Source of the DNA: Azospirillum sp. B510
Lineage (GTDB): Bacteria; Pseudomonadota; Alphaproteobacteria; Azospirillales; Azospirillaceae
Direction: 5' to 3'
DNA: 64,000 nt
Assembly: GCF_000010725.1 (NCBI RefSeq)
Contig: NC_013854.1
Span: 1,455,001 to 1,519,000 of the forward strand
The stretch's first letter is position 1; each line of letters begins with the position of its first letter. The notes under the pieces are model-generated. The model had not been told where the DNA came from. It saw nothing but the letters and a program-made list of their open reading frames with translations, and did no database searches. The translations under genes and the position numbers were made by a program. This document shows positions 17,524-24,944 of the stretch, in pieces.

Positions 17524-18195
17524 TTGAGGCATCTGCTGACAAGCACGATAATCGGCCTGCTGATAGGTCTGGTGGCCAGTCCCTGGCTGAACTGGCAGAT
17601 CAGTCCTTGGGTGGGGCTTTTGATTGGTTTTCTGATCGGATTGTTGATCAGCTTCCCGGAGGGGCCGCTCAAAGTAAGCGCGCTGATCGATGCCGTGAAC
17701 GAGGGCATCGGCAAGCTCGCCTATTGGCTGGTGCTGGTCGCCGTGGTGGTCAGCTCGGTCAACGCGGTCATCCGCTACGCGTTCAACATCAGTTCCAACG
17801 CCTGGCTGGAACTGCAATGGTACCTGTTCGCCGCGGTGTTCCTGCTGTGCGCCGGCTATACCTTCCTGCGCAACGAGCATATCCGCATCGACATCATTCT
17901 GGGCCGCTTCTCCAAGCGGGTCCAGGCCTGGGTCGACATCTTCGGCATCGTCGTCTTCATGTTCCCGATGACGATCCTGATCCTGAAGCTGTCGCTTCCG
18001 ATGTTCTGGGACAGCTTCAGCACCAGCGAGATGTCGAGCGATGCCGGCGGCCTGATCCGTTGGCCCGCGAAGCTTCTGATCCCGGTCGGCTTCTTCCTGC
18101 TCACCGCGCAGGGTGTGTCGGAACTGATCAAGCGCGTCGCTTTTCTCACCGGTGACCGTGACGAGCCGGGCGAGAAGATGCACAGCCATTCCTAA
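17524..18195 (+). CDS. TRAP transporter small permease subunit (DctQ-like)
   Basis: 223 residues from a TTG at 17524, placed 8 bases after the strong GGGAGG site at 17510-17515. An extra N-terminal hydrophobic segment with alternating Ile/Leu/Gly (STIIGLLIGLVASPWLNW and GLLIGFLIGLLISFPEG) precedes the usual four-helix DctQ domain (AYWLVLVAVVVSSVNAVIRY, WLELQWYLFAAVFLLCAGYTF, HIRIDIILGRFSKR). DctQ and DctM form the membrane part of a Na+-driven tripartite periplasmic transporter. dctM follows after 20 bases. No periplasmic binding protein gene is nearby, so the ligand, probably an organic acid, is unknown. Confidence 0.92.
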   Translation: MRHLLTSTIIGLLIGLVASPWLNWQISPWVGLLIGFLIGLLISFPEGPLKVSALIDAVNEGIGKLAYWLVLVAVVVSSVNAVIRYAFNISSNAWLELQWYLFAAVFLLCAGYTFLRNEHIRIDIILGRFSKRVQAWVDIFGIVVFMFPMTILILKLSLPMFWDSFSTSEMSSDAGGLIRWPAKLLIPVGFFLLTAQGVSELIKRVAFLTGDRDEPGEKMHSHS

Positions 18196-18215
18196 GGACC
18201 GGGAGCGCCCCCCAG

Positions 18216-19727
18216 ATGGTCGAATTCGTATCCGCCAACATGGCGCCGCTGATGTTCGGCGCCCTGGTGATTTTCCTGTTGATGGGCTTCCCGGTCGCCT
18301 TCGCGCTGGCCGCCAACGGTCTGGTGTTCAGCCTGATCGGCATCGAGCTGGGGCTGCTGACCCCGGCACTGTTGCAGGCGCTGCCGGAACGTGTGTTCGG
18401 CATCATGCGCAACGACACACTGCTGGCGATCCCCTTCTTCACCTTCATGGGCCTGATCCTGGAGCGATCCGGCATGGCCGAGGATCTGCTCGACACCATC
18501 GGGCAGCTGTTCGGTCCGATCCGCGGCGGTCTGGCCTATGCGGTGATCTTCGTCGGGGCGCTGCTGGCGGCGACCACCGGCGTGGTGGCGGCCTCGGTCA
18601 TCTCCATGGGGCTGATCTCGCTGCCGATCATGCTGCGCTACGGTTATGACCGTCGCGTCGCATCAGGCGTCATCGCCGCGTCCGGCACGCTGGCCCAGAT
18701 CATCCCGCCGTCGCTGGTGCTGATCGTGCTGGCCGACCAGCTCGGCCGTTCGGTCGGCGAAATGTATGCCGGCGCGCTGATCCCCGGCCTCGTGCTGACC
18801 GCGCTCTATGCCGGCTATATCCTGCTCACCAGCATCATCAGGCCGGAAATGGTGCCGGCCCTGCCGCCGGAGGCCCGCAGCCTGCGCGGCGGCAAGCTGC
18901 TGCTGCGCGTCATCACCTCGCTGGTGCCGCCGCTGGTGCTGATCTTCCTGGTGCTGGGCACCATCTTCCTCGGCATCGCCACCCCGACGGAGGGCGGCGC
19001 CATGGGGGCCGCCGGCGCCATCCTGCTGGCATTGGCCAAGCGGCAGCTGAGCTGGAACCTGATGCGTCAGGCGATGGACTCGACCGCCAAGCTGTCGTCC
19101 TTCGTGGTGTTCATCCTGATCGGCTCGACGGTGTTCGGTCTGGTGTTCCGGGCGGTGAACGGCGACCTGTGGGTCGAGCATCTGCTGATCGGCCTGCCGG
19201 GCGGCGAGCTGGGCTTCCTGATCGTCTGCAACATCCTGGTCTTCGTCCTGGCCTTCTTCCTCGATTTCTTCGAGCTGGCCTTCATCATCGTGCCCCTGCT
19301 GGGGCCGGTGGCCGACAAGCTGGGCATCGACCTGATCTGGTTCGGCGTGCTGCTCGGCGTCAACATGCAGACCAGCTTCATGCACCCGCCTTTCGGCTTC
19401 GCGCTGTTCTTCCTGCGGTCGGTGGCGCCGAAGACCGATTACCTCGACAAGATCACCGGCAAGAAGATCGGCAGGATCACCACCGGCCAGATCTATTGGG
19501 GTGCCGTGCCCTTCGTGATCATCCAGATCATCATGGTCGGTCTCGTCATCGGCTTCCCGCAACTGGTCGATGCCGGCCGCGACAAGGGACCGGTGATCAA
19601 CCTGAACGACGTGAAGATCGAGATCCCGGCCTTCGACAACCAGGATGTCGCACCGCCCTTCGGCGGCCCGTCCCAGCAGGACAACAACCAGGCCGACGAC
19701 ATCATGAAGCAGCTTCAGGGCAAGTGA
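18216..19727 (+). CDS. TRAP transporter large permease subunit (DctM-like)
   Basis: 503 residues, longer than the usual ~430 of DctM and closer to the mannitol/chloroaromatic-type large subunits (COG4664 group). About twelve hydrophobic segments are visible, with family motifs NDTLLAIPFFTFMGLILERSGMAEDLL, ASGTLAQIIPPSLVLIVLADQ, TPTEGGAMGAAGAILL and NMQTSFMHPPFGFALFFLRS. A polar C-terminal tail of about 45 residues (from IEIPAFDNQDVAPPF) extends past the last span. It forms the ion-coupled channel with the small subunit encoded 20 bases upstream. A hairpin terminator follows. Confidence 0.95.
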   Translation: MVEFVSANMAPLMFGALVIFLLMGFPVAFALAANGLVFSLIGIELGLLTPALLQALPERVFGIMRNDTLLAIPFFTFMGLILERSGMAEDLLDTIGQLFGPIRGGLAYAVIFVGALLAATTGVVAASVISMGLISLPIMLRYGYDRRVASGVIAASGTLAQIIPPSLVLIVLADQLGRSVGEMYAGALIPGLVLTALYAGYILLTSIIRPEMVPALPPEARSLRGGKLLLRVITSLVPPLVLIFLVLGTIFLGIATPTEGGAMGAAGAILLALAKRQLSWNLMRQAMDSTAKLSSFVVFILIGSTVFGLVFRAVNGDLWVEHLLIGLPGGELGFLIVCNILVFVLAFFLDFFELAFIIVPLLGPVADKLGIDLIWFGVLLGVNMQTSFMHPPFGFALFFLRSVAPKTDYLDKITGKKIGRITTGQIYWGAVPFVIIQIIMVGLVIGFPQLVDAGRDKGPVINLNDVKIEIPAFDNQDVAPPFGGPSQQDNNQADDIMKQLQGK

Positions 19728-19760
19728 CGGCAGGCGTCACGCCATTCGGAAGTCCATGAT

Positions 19761-19786
19761 GGGGGCCGGTTCGTCCGGCCCCCTTT
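19761..19786 (+). terminator. Intrinsic terminator after the TRAP genes
   Basis: GGGGGCCGG (19761-19769), loop ttcgt, CCGGCCCCC (19775-19783), then TTTCGTTT. It lies 34 bases past the dctM stop. Confidence 0.8.
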
Positions 19787-19826
19787 CGTTTGGTGGGTTC
19801 CTTCGCCGCGTCCGGGTGGGAAGGGG

Positions 19827-20306
19827 TCAGCGCGGTCGGCCTGCGCCCTTCCCGCCGGCGGCCGGTGCGGGGCCGGCGGGCAGGGTCGTTTCGCCGCCGC
19901 TTTCTCCGCCGCCGAACGAAACCATGCGGTCGCTGCGGCCGACCGGGGGCAGGGCGGCGAACTCCTCCGCCGACATGCCGGTGAGGATCACGGCCTGCCG
20001 GTCGCGGGCATAGCGCAGATTGTCGCTGGCGACCGCCACCTTGTGTTCGTTGGGAAACAGCGGGGCGCCGACGGTGACGACCGCCTGTTCGACCCGGTTG
20101 GTCGGGCCGATCACGAGGTCGGTGACATTGCCGAGCATGCGGCGTCCATCCGGCGTCTGCACCGTCAGCCCGACCAGTTCCAGCGGTGGCTCGGTCGCCA
20201 TCTCCGCCGCCGGGACACCGCCCATGTCGGAACTGGCGCAGGCGCCGAGAGTCAGGACCGGAAGACCGGCGAAGAGCAGACGCAAGGAAAGGCGGCGGTG
20301 GTCCAT
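19827..20306 (-). CDS. Small lipoprotein with PRC-barrel-like domain
   Basis: 159 residues. The N-terminus (LSLRLLFAGLPVLTLGACASS) is a lipoprotein signal with lipobox LGAC, placing it in the envelope. The core (LVGLTVQTPDGRRMLGNVTDLVIGPTNRVEQAVVTVGAPLF followed by HKVAVASDNLRYARDRQAVIL, quoted as LVGLTVQTPDGRRMLGNVTD and HKVAVASDNLRYARDRQAVI) resembles a PRC-barrel: a short beta barrel with G.V.DLVI and a VAV..D.L segment. The C-terminus is Gly/Pro-rich. Function unknown. It stands alone between the convergent TRAP terminator and the RTX gene. Confidence 0.65.
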   Translation of the reverse strand: MDHRRLSLRLLFAGLPVLTLGACASSDMGGVPAAEMATEPPLELVGLTVQTPDGRRMLGNVTDLVIGPTNRVEQAVVTVGAPLFPNEHKVAVASDNLRYARDRQAVILTGMSAEEFAALPPVGRSDRMVSFGGGESGGETTLPAGPAPAAGGKGAGRPR

Positions 20307-20370
20307 CGGTTTCAGCCCCTTTGCTGACGGCGCGGATATGTGTCTTCCGACAACAGCACGAGCATCGTCG

Positions 20371-20418
20371 GAGGTCTTCCGCGCCGATGGGGTGCCTCCA
20401 TCGGCGCGGAAGCACCTC
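20371..20418 (-). terminator. Long hairpin downstream of the RTX gene
   Basis: A perfect 15-bp stem (20376-20390 with 20398-20412, seven-base loop) is extended by five more pairs (gaggt 20371-20375 with acctc 20414-20418) across a one-base bulge. It is 25 bases past the RTX gene stop on the minus strand. There is no U-run, so it may act as an RNA-stabilising or Rho-linked 3' end. Confidence 0.6.
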
Positions 20419-20443
20419 GTCCGGAGAGCCGGCCGCCGTTCGC

Positions 20444-21127
20444 TCAGGTGAAGATGAAGTCGTGACCGGCGCTCAATCCGAGCTGGTCCACCGTCAGCGA
20501 CGAACCGTCGGCAAAGGTGAAGATCGAATTCGTCCCATCGGTGGTCAGCGCCATTTGCGAGGCGGTGTAGCCGTGGAACTCGATCTGGTCGATGCCCTTC
20601 TCGAAATATCTGATGGTGTCATGGCCGAAGCCGCCGGCGGCCCGCTCCATCAGGAAACGGTCGATCTGGCCGTCGGTGTAGCTGACCATCAGGTCGTCGC
20701 CGGTACCGGGCTGGAACAGGTCGGCGCCGCCGTCGCGATAGCTGTCATACAAGGTGTCGTTGCCGGCACCGCCGATCATGGTGTCGTCTCCGCGCATCCC
20801 CTTCAGAATGTCGTTGCCGGTGCCGCCATCCAGCATGTCGTTGCCGTCGCCGCCGAACAGCTGATCGTTGCCGGCATCGCCCCACATCGAATCGTTGCCG
20901 GCCTCGTTTCCGCCATAGGGATCGCCGAGCCAGTCATTGCCGTCACCGCCATGGAGCTGGTCGTTGCCCAGCCCGCCGATCAGCGAATCATTCCCCTGTT
21001 CGCCATAGAGCTGGTCGTTGCCGGCGCCGCCGTCGATGCGGTCGTCGCCATTCAAACCGTCGATGCGGTCGTCATAGGCGGTACCGGTCATGACGTCGGC
21101 GTTCGAAGTCCCCCAGAACTGGCGCAT
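20444..21127 (-). CDS. RTX-type calcium-binding protein
   Basis: 227 residues. About ten GGxGxDxxx nonapeptides (for example [45 protein letters not shown]) occupy residues ~25-125 and would form a Ca2+-bound beta roll. The C-terminal ~90 residues ([50 protein letters not shown]) resemble the RTX C-terminal secretion module of type I-exported proteins. No N-terminal signal peptide and no catalytic domain, so it is a minimal RTX protein, perhaps adhesive or matrix-associated. Two perfect CtrA-type sites sit just upstream of the start. No secretion ABC gene is nearby. Confidence 0.9.
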   Translation of the reverse strand: MRQFWGTSNADVMTGTAYDDRIDGLNGDDRIDGGAGNDQLYGEQGNDSLIGGLGNDQLHGGDGNDWLGDPYGGNEAGNDSMWGDAGNDQLFGGDGNDMLDGGTGNDILKGMRGDDTMIGGAGNDTLYDSYRDGGADLFQPGTGDDLMVSYTDGQIDRFLMERAAGGFGHDTIRYFEKGIDQIEFHGYTASQMALTTDGTNSIFTFADGSSLTVDQLGLSAGHDFIFT

Positions 21128-21148
21128 GGCGTCTCTCCATCAGTGCCG

Positions 21149-21164
21149 TTAACGTGTTGTTAAC
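21149..21164. promoter_or_regulatory. CtrA-type site 1 upstream of the RTX gene
   Basis: TTAA-CGTGTTG-TTAAC, a full match to TTAA-N7-TTAAC. Preceded by G, it reads GTTAAC at both ends and so matches on both strands. It is 21 bases upstream of the RTX start codon. Confidence 0.65.
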
Positions 21165-21166
21165 GA

Positions 21167-21182
21167 TTAATGAGATGTTAAC
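21167..21182. promoter_or_regulatory. CtrA-type site 2 upstream of the RTX gene
   Basis: TTAA-TGAGATG-TTAAC, again a full consensus match, starting two bases after site 1. The pair spans 34 bases, suggesting cooperative binding of two CtrA dimers near the promoter. Confidence 0.65.
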
Positions 21183-21530
21183 CATGGGGTCAGAGCAGTC
21201 GAAAAGCGATAAAGGGGCAGTACAATGGAGACCGGAGAAGATGACACAGATAATTGGAACTTGTCGGGATTCAGGAATTCAACTGTTTCCATTATCGAAG
21301 CATATGTGACCAAAAACAGGATTTTCCTGTGACTGAACTGGAGTTTTCTCACCCATTCGGACAGGTTTTGGCCGGCGGAAGGGAGCAACCCACCACGCCG
21401 AAGGCGATGCGATGCCGGAATGGCCCTAGGCTGCCGTCCGGACACCCGGCCGGACCGGATCGTCCGAAAGAGGTTCGATGACGCGAACGCGCCATTCGAT
21501 ATCCACGATCGCGGATGGGACCGTGCCTGC

Positions 21531-21594
21531 AAAAAATAACCGGGCGTCCAAAGGAACGCCCGGTGCAGTCTTATACAGGGAGGGTTAGAGACAA
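21531..21594 (-). ncRNA. Putative FNR-activated small RNA, copy C
   Basis: About 64 nt on the minus strand. The 5' end (inferred at 21594) is UUGUCUCUAACCCUCCCUGU, shared with two RNAs at 29.4-29.7 kb (19 of 20 bases). After a short linker comes an intrinsic terminator: arms 21553-21564 and 21539-21549 on the plus strand with one bulge, then six U (21536-21531). A perfect FNR-type box lies with its centre 41.5 bases before the inferred start, and a -10-like GATACA (minus strand, 21607-21602) sits between. There is no ORF. It is placed between hisI and the RTX gene. The start site is inferred from geometry. Confidence 0.75.
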
Positions 21595-21628
21595 GACGAT
21601 GTGTATCCCCTTCGGTTGGGCTGTCGCC

Positions 21629-21642
21629 TTGATGTGGATCAA
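21629..21642 (-). promoter_or_regulatory. FNR/FixK-type box upstream of small RNA C
   Basis: On the minus strand TTGATCCACATCAA, i.e. TTGAT-N4-ATCAA, the full consensus for FNR/Anr/FixK proteins. Its centre (21635.5) is 41.5 bases from the start of the conserved RNA sequence, the spacing of class II activated promoters. Confidence 0.75.
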
Positions 21643-21699
21643 GAACCGTCGCGGCGGCGCCGAATCGCCGGTCCCGTCCTGTCTCCCAGCCCTGCCCGT

Positions 21700-22134
21700 T
21701 CAACCATGGCTATGCGCATGCCCGCCATAGAGAATGGCGGGATCGGTCTGCACCTCCTGGATCGTCTCCAGCGTCCCGTTGCGCCAGGCGCGGTAGAAAC
21801 AGCTGCGCCGGCCGGTATGGCAGGCGACGCCATCCTGCTCGACGATCAGCAGCAGGGTGTCGCCGTCGCAATCCACCCGGAAATCCTTCAGGCGCTGAAC
21901 CTGGCCGGAGGTCTCGCCCTTGCGCCACAGCCCGCCGCGCGAGCGCGACCAGTAGCAGACGCGGCCGGTGGACAGGGTCTCCAGCACCGCGTCGCGGTTC
22001 ATCCAGGCCATCATCAGAATCTCACCGGTGCCGTCGGCCTGGGCGATCGCCGGCACCAGACCGTCCGCGGTGAAGCGGATGGCGGCCAGCACCTCCTCAA
22101 AGGCGGCGGCATCGATCGACGGTGCGTCCGTCAT
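21700..22134 (-). CDS. hisI: Phosphoribosyl-AMP cyclohydrolase
   Basis: 144 residues, the single-function HisI of histidine biosynthesis step 3 (opens the adenine ring of PR-AMP). Family motifs: LVPAIAQADGTGEILMMAWM, GRVCYWSRSRGGLWRKGETSG, the Mg-binding VDCDGDTLLL and zinc-binding CHTGRRSCFYR. No HisE domain is fused. It is 31 bases downstream of metC on the same strand, not in a his operon, as is common in alphaproteobacteria. Confidence 0.97.
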   Translation of the reverse strand: MTDAPSIDAAAFEEVLAAIRFTADGLVPAIAQADGTGEILMMAWMNRDAVLETLSTGRVCYWSRSRGGLWRKGETSGQVQRLKDFRVDCDGDTLLLIVEQDGVACHTGRRSCFYRAWRNGTLETIQEVQTDPAILYGGHAHSHG

Positions 22135-22165
22135 GACAAGTCACTCCTTCACGGGGCCTTGCAGC

Positions 22166-23344
22166 TCACAGGGCGGCGGCCATCCGGCGGAAGCCGGCTT
22201 CGAGGTCGCGGATCAGGTCGTCGGGGCTTTCCAGGCCGGCATGCAGGCGCAGGAGTTGCCCCGGATCGCTCCAGCGGGTGGCGGAGCGCACCGCCGCCGG
22301 CCGGGCCGGCAGGATCAGGCTCTCGAACCCGCCCCAGCTGTAGCCCATGCCGAACAGTTCCATCCCGTCCAGCATCGCCGCCAGCGCCTTGCGCGGGACC
22401 GGGTTGACGATGATGGAGAACAAGCCGCTGGAACCGGTGAAGTCGCGCTTCCACAGCGCATGGCCGGGGAAGTCGGGACGGGCGGGATGCAGCACCCGCG
22501 TCACCTCCGGCCGGGCCGCCAGCCAGTCGGCCAGCGCCAGCGCGCTGTCCTGATGCTGGCGCATGCGCACCGCCATGCTGCGCAGGCCGCGCAGGCCGAG
22601 ATAGAGGTCGTCCGGCCCGCCGCAGACGCCGAATCGGGTGGCGGTCTTCTTCACCACCGTCCAACTCGCCTCGTCGCGGCAGGTGATGACGCCGAGCATC
22701 GCATCGGCATGGCCGACCATGTATTTGGTCGCGGCATGGATCGACAGATCGACGCCATGGTCGAAGGGGCGGAAGAACAGCGGAGTCGCCCAGGTGTTGT
22801 CGATCATGACCGTGGCGCCGACGGTCTTGGCCGCGGCGGCGATGGCCGGCACGTCCTGAATCTCGAAGGTCAGCGATCCCGGCGATTCGAGGAAGACGAC
22901 GCTGGTGTTCGGCCGCAGCAGCGCCGCGATGCCGGCGCCGATGCAGGGATCGTAGAACTCGACCTCCACGCCATAGGGGGCCAGCGTCTCCCTGGCGAAG
23001 CGGCGGGTCGGGCCGTAGGCGCTGTCGGTGATCAGCACATGGTCGCCGGCCTTGGTGAAGGCGGACAGCGCGACGGCGATGGCGGCGAGGCCCGAGCCGG
23101 TGTTCACCGACCGGTAACCACCCTCCAGCGCCGCCGCCGCCTCTTCGAAGGCGAAGGTGGTGGGGGTGCCCATGCGGCCGTAATTCACGCTGGTCAGCAT
23201 GTTACGGTCGGCTTCCTCCAGCGCGTCCAGGGTCGGGAACAGCACGGTCGAGCAATGATACACCGGCGGATTGACGATGCCGTGGTTGTTCCGCGGATCG
23301 CGGCCGGCATGAACGAGAATGGTGTCCTTGGTGACGTCCTTCAT
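22166..23344 (-). CDS. metC: Cystathionine beta-lyase / Cys-Met metabolism PLP enzyme
   Basis: 392 residues, fold type I PLP enzyme. It starts DTILVHAGRDPRNNHGIVNPPVYH; the PLP-binding region has the phosphate-loop area NTGSGLAAIAVALSAFTKAGDHVL, IDNTWATPLFFRPFDHGVDL and the Schiff-base Lys in SIHAATKYMVGHADAMLG. It cleaves cystathionine to homocysteine, pyruvate and ammonia; cystathionine gamma-synthase and related lyases are near relatives, but the overall pattern (SWGGFESLILP near the C-terminus) is that of beta-lyases. It is divergent from the aap operon, whose general amino-acid substrates are metabolically related. Confidence 0.92.
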   Translation of the reverse strand: MKDVTKDTILVHAGRDPRNNHGIVNPPVYHCSTVLFPTLDALEEADRNMLTSVNYGRMGTPTTFAFEEAAAALEGGYRSVNTGSGLAAIAVALSAFTKAGDHVLITDSAYGPTRRFARETLAPYGVEVEFYDPCIGAGIAALLRPNTSVVFLESPGSLTFEIQDVPAIAAAAKTVGATVMIDNTWATPLFFRPFDHGVDLSIHAATKYMVGHADAMLGVITCRDEASWTVVKKTATRFGVCGGPDDLYLGLRGLRSMAVRMRQHQDSALALADWLAARPEVTRVLHPARPDFPGHALWKRDFTGSSGLFSIIVNPVPRKALAAMLDGMELFGMGYSWGGFESLILPARPAAVRSATRWSDPGQLLRLHAGLESPDDLIRDLEAGFRRMAAAL

Positions 23345-23531
23345 CGACTGTCCGTTTGGCTGGAGCGGCGCAAGCCGGCCCTTCGAGCCGGACCGGCGGG
23401 GAACCCCCGGCCGAGCCTGTGGGCGCGGCCGAACATTGTGTCATCCCGAACGCCCTTCGGCCATCGCCCATTGCGCGCAAAGACCGTTGGTGGACAGGAT
23501 ATTCTGGTATCACCACCACCGCACAGAGGAT

Positions 23532-23559
23532 TCGACAAGTCGGATCAAGCTGCTACACT
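23532..23559 (+). promoter_or_regulatory. Candidate sigma-70 promoter for aapJ
   Basis: TCGACA (23532-23537), 16-base spacer, TACACT (23554-23559) in the 375-base gap before aapJ. The remaining part of that gap shows no gene. Assigned by eye; the long leader of about 155 bases to the ATG is untested. Confidence 0.35.
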
Positions 23560-23719
23560 CTTGTCCCACGCGCATGGCTGCGTCGCGATCCTGACAGGAC
23601 CGGTCCGGTGGGGGGGATCCCGAGAGGTCGGTCCGACCGGATCGCAAGGCCGGCGTGACCAGGCGCGTCGTCAGATCGCTCCAATGCGAAGAACGCAAGA
23701 ACAGGGTGGAGTTCATAAT

Positions 23720-24739
23720 ATGAAGTCAGGGTTCCTGGCCGCCGCCGCGGCGGCCGTGGTCGTTTCCGCCAGCGCCGTTGCCGGCGCCGCCACGCTCGAC
23801 ACCGTCAAGCAGCGCGGCTTTGTGCAATGCGGTGTGAACGCCGGCCTTCCGGGCTTCGGCAACCCCGACAGCGCCGGCAACTGGACCGGCCTGGACGTCG
23901 ATTATTGCCGTGCCGTCGCCGTCGCCATCTTCGGCGACGCCAACAAGGTCAAGTTCACCCCGCTGTCCGCCCAGCAGCGCTTCCCGGCCATCCAGTCGGG
24001 CGAGGTCGATCTGCTGTCGCGCAACACCACCGTCACGCTGACCCGCGACACCTCGGTCGGTCTCAATTTCGCCCCCGTCACCTATTATGACGGCCAGGGC
24101 TTCATGGTTCCGAAGAAGCTGGGCGTGAAGAGCGCCAAGGAGCTGAACGGCGCCACCGTCTGCGTCCAGTCCGGCACGACGACCGAACTGAACCTGGCGG
24201 ATTATTTCCGTGCCAACAACATGACCTACAACCCGGTCGTCATCGAGTCGAACGACGAGGTCAACGCCGCCTATTTCGCCGGCCGTTGCGACGTGCTGAC
24301 CACCGACGTCTCCGGTCTGGCCGGCACCCGCGCCGGTGTCGCCCCGGTTCCCGACGACCATGTGATCCTGCCGGAAGTCATCTCCAAGGAGCCGCTGGCC
24401 CCCGCCGTGCGCCATGGCGACGACCAGTGGTTCGACATCGTCAAGTGGACGGTCTATGCGACCATCCAGGCGGAAGAGTTCGGCATCACCTCGAAGAACA
24501 TCGACGAGTTCGCCAACTCCAAGAACCCGGACATCCAGCGCTTCCTCGGCACCTCGCCGGGCATGGGCAAGGCGATGGGCCTGGACGAGAAGTGGGCCTA
24601 CAACATCGTGAAGAAGGTCGGCAACTATGCCGAGATCTTCGACCGCAACGTCGGCCCGGCCACCCCGCTGAAGCTGGAGCGCGGGCTGAACGCCCTGTGG
24701 ACCAAGGGCGGCCTGATGTACGCGCAGCCGTTCCGGTAA
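23720..24739 (+). CDS. aapJ: General L-amino-acid ABC transporter, periplasmic binding protein
   Basis: 339 residues from the ATG at 23720, after GGTGGAG. Signal peptide: KSGFLAAAAAAVVVSASAVAGA. The mature part is a family-3 solute-binding protein of the AapJ/BztA type: LDTVKQRGFVQCGVNAGLPGF, DYCRAVAVAIFGDANKVKF, LLSRNTTVTLTRDT, and GRCDVLTTDVSGLAGTR. It is larger than typical HisJ-type proteins (~260), as AapJ is. It delivers amino acids to AapQM. The frame stays open far upstream, but that stretch is antisense to metC. A hairpin between this gene and aapQ probably lowers downstream expression. Confidence 0.95.
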   Translation: MKSGFLAAAAAAVVVSASAVAGAATLDTVKQRGFVQCGVNAGLPGFGNPDSAGNWTGLDVDYCRAVAVAIFGDANKVKFTPLSAQQRFPAIQSGEVDLLSRNTTVTLTRDTSVGLNFAPVTYYDGQGFMVPKKLGVKSAKELNGATVCVQSGTTTELNLADYFRANNMTYNPVVIESNDEVNAAYFAGRCDVLTTDVSGLAGTRAGVAPVPDDHVILPEVISKEPLAPAVRHGDDQWFDIVKWTVYATIQAEEFGITSKNIDEFANSKNPDIQRFLGTSPGMGKAMGLDEKWAYNIVKKVGNYAEIFDRNVGPATPLKLERGLNALWTKGGLMYAQPFR

Positions 24740-24754
24740 GGCTCGCCACCGTTT

Positions 24755-24786
24755 GAAGGCCGCCCGTCTGTTCAGGGGCGGCCTTC
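24755..24786 (+). terminator. Hairpin between aapJ and aapQ
   Basis: GAAGGCCGCCC (24755-24765), ten-base loop, GGGCGGCCTTC (24776-24786). No U-run. Such hairpins after binding-protein genes commonly protect the upstream mRNA and attenuate transcription into permease genes. Confidence 0.7.
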
Positions 24787-24944
24787 CGGTAGAGGGGCGG
24801 TCGCGCAAGGGCGTCAACGAAACGCCCGCGCAAAGGACCGCATGTGGAGACATGTCGCATCCCCTACGGTGTGGGAAATGCCCGGCGGAACGTCCGGGAC
24901 CGCGTGGGCACCGTATGGGCGCGATGGTTGGGGGAGAGTAGTCC

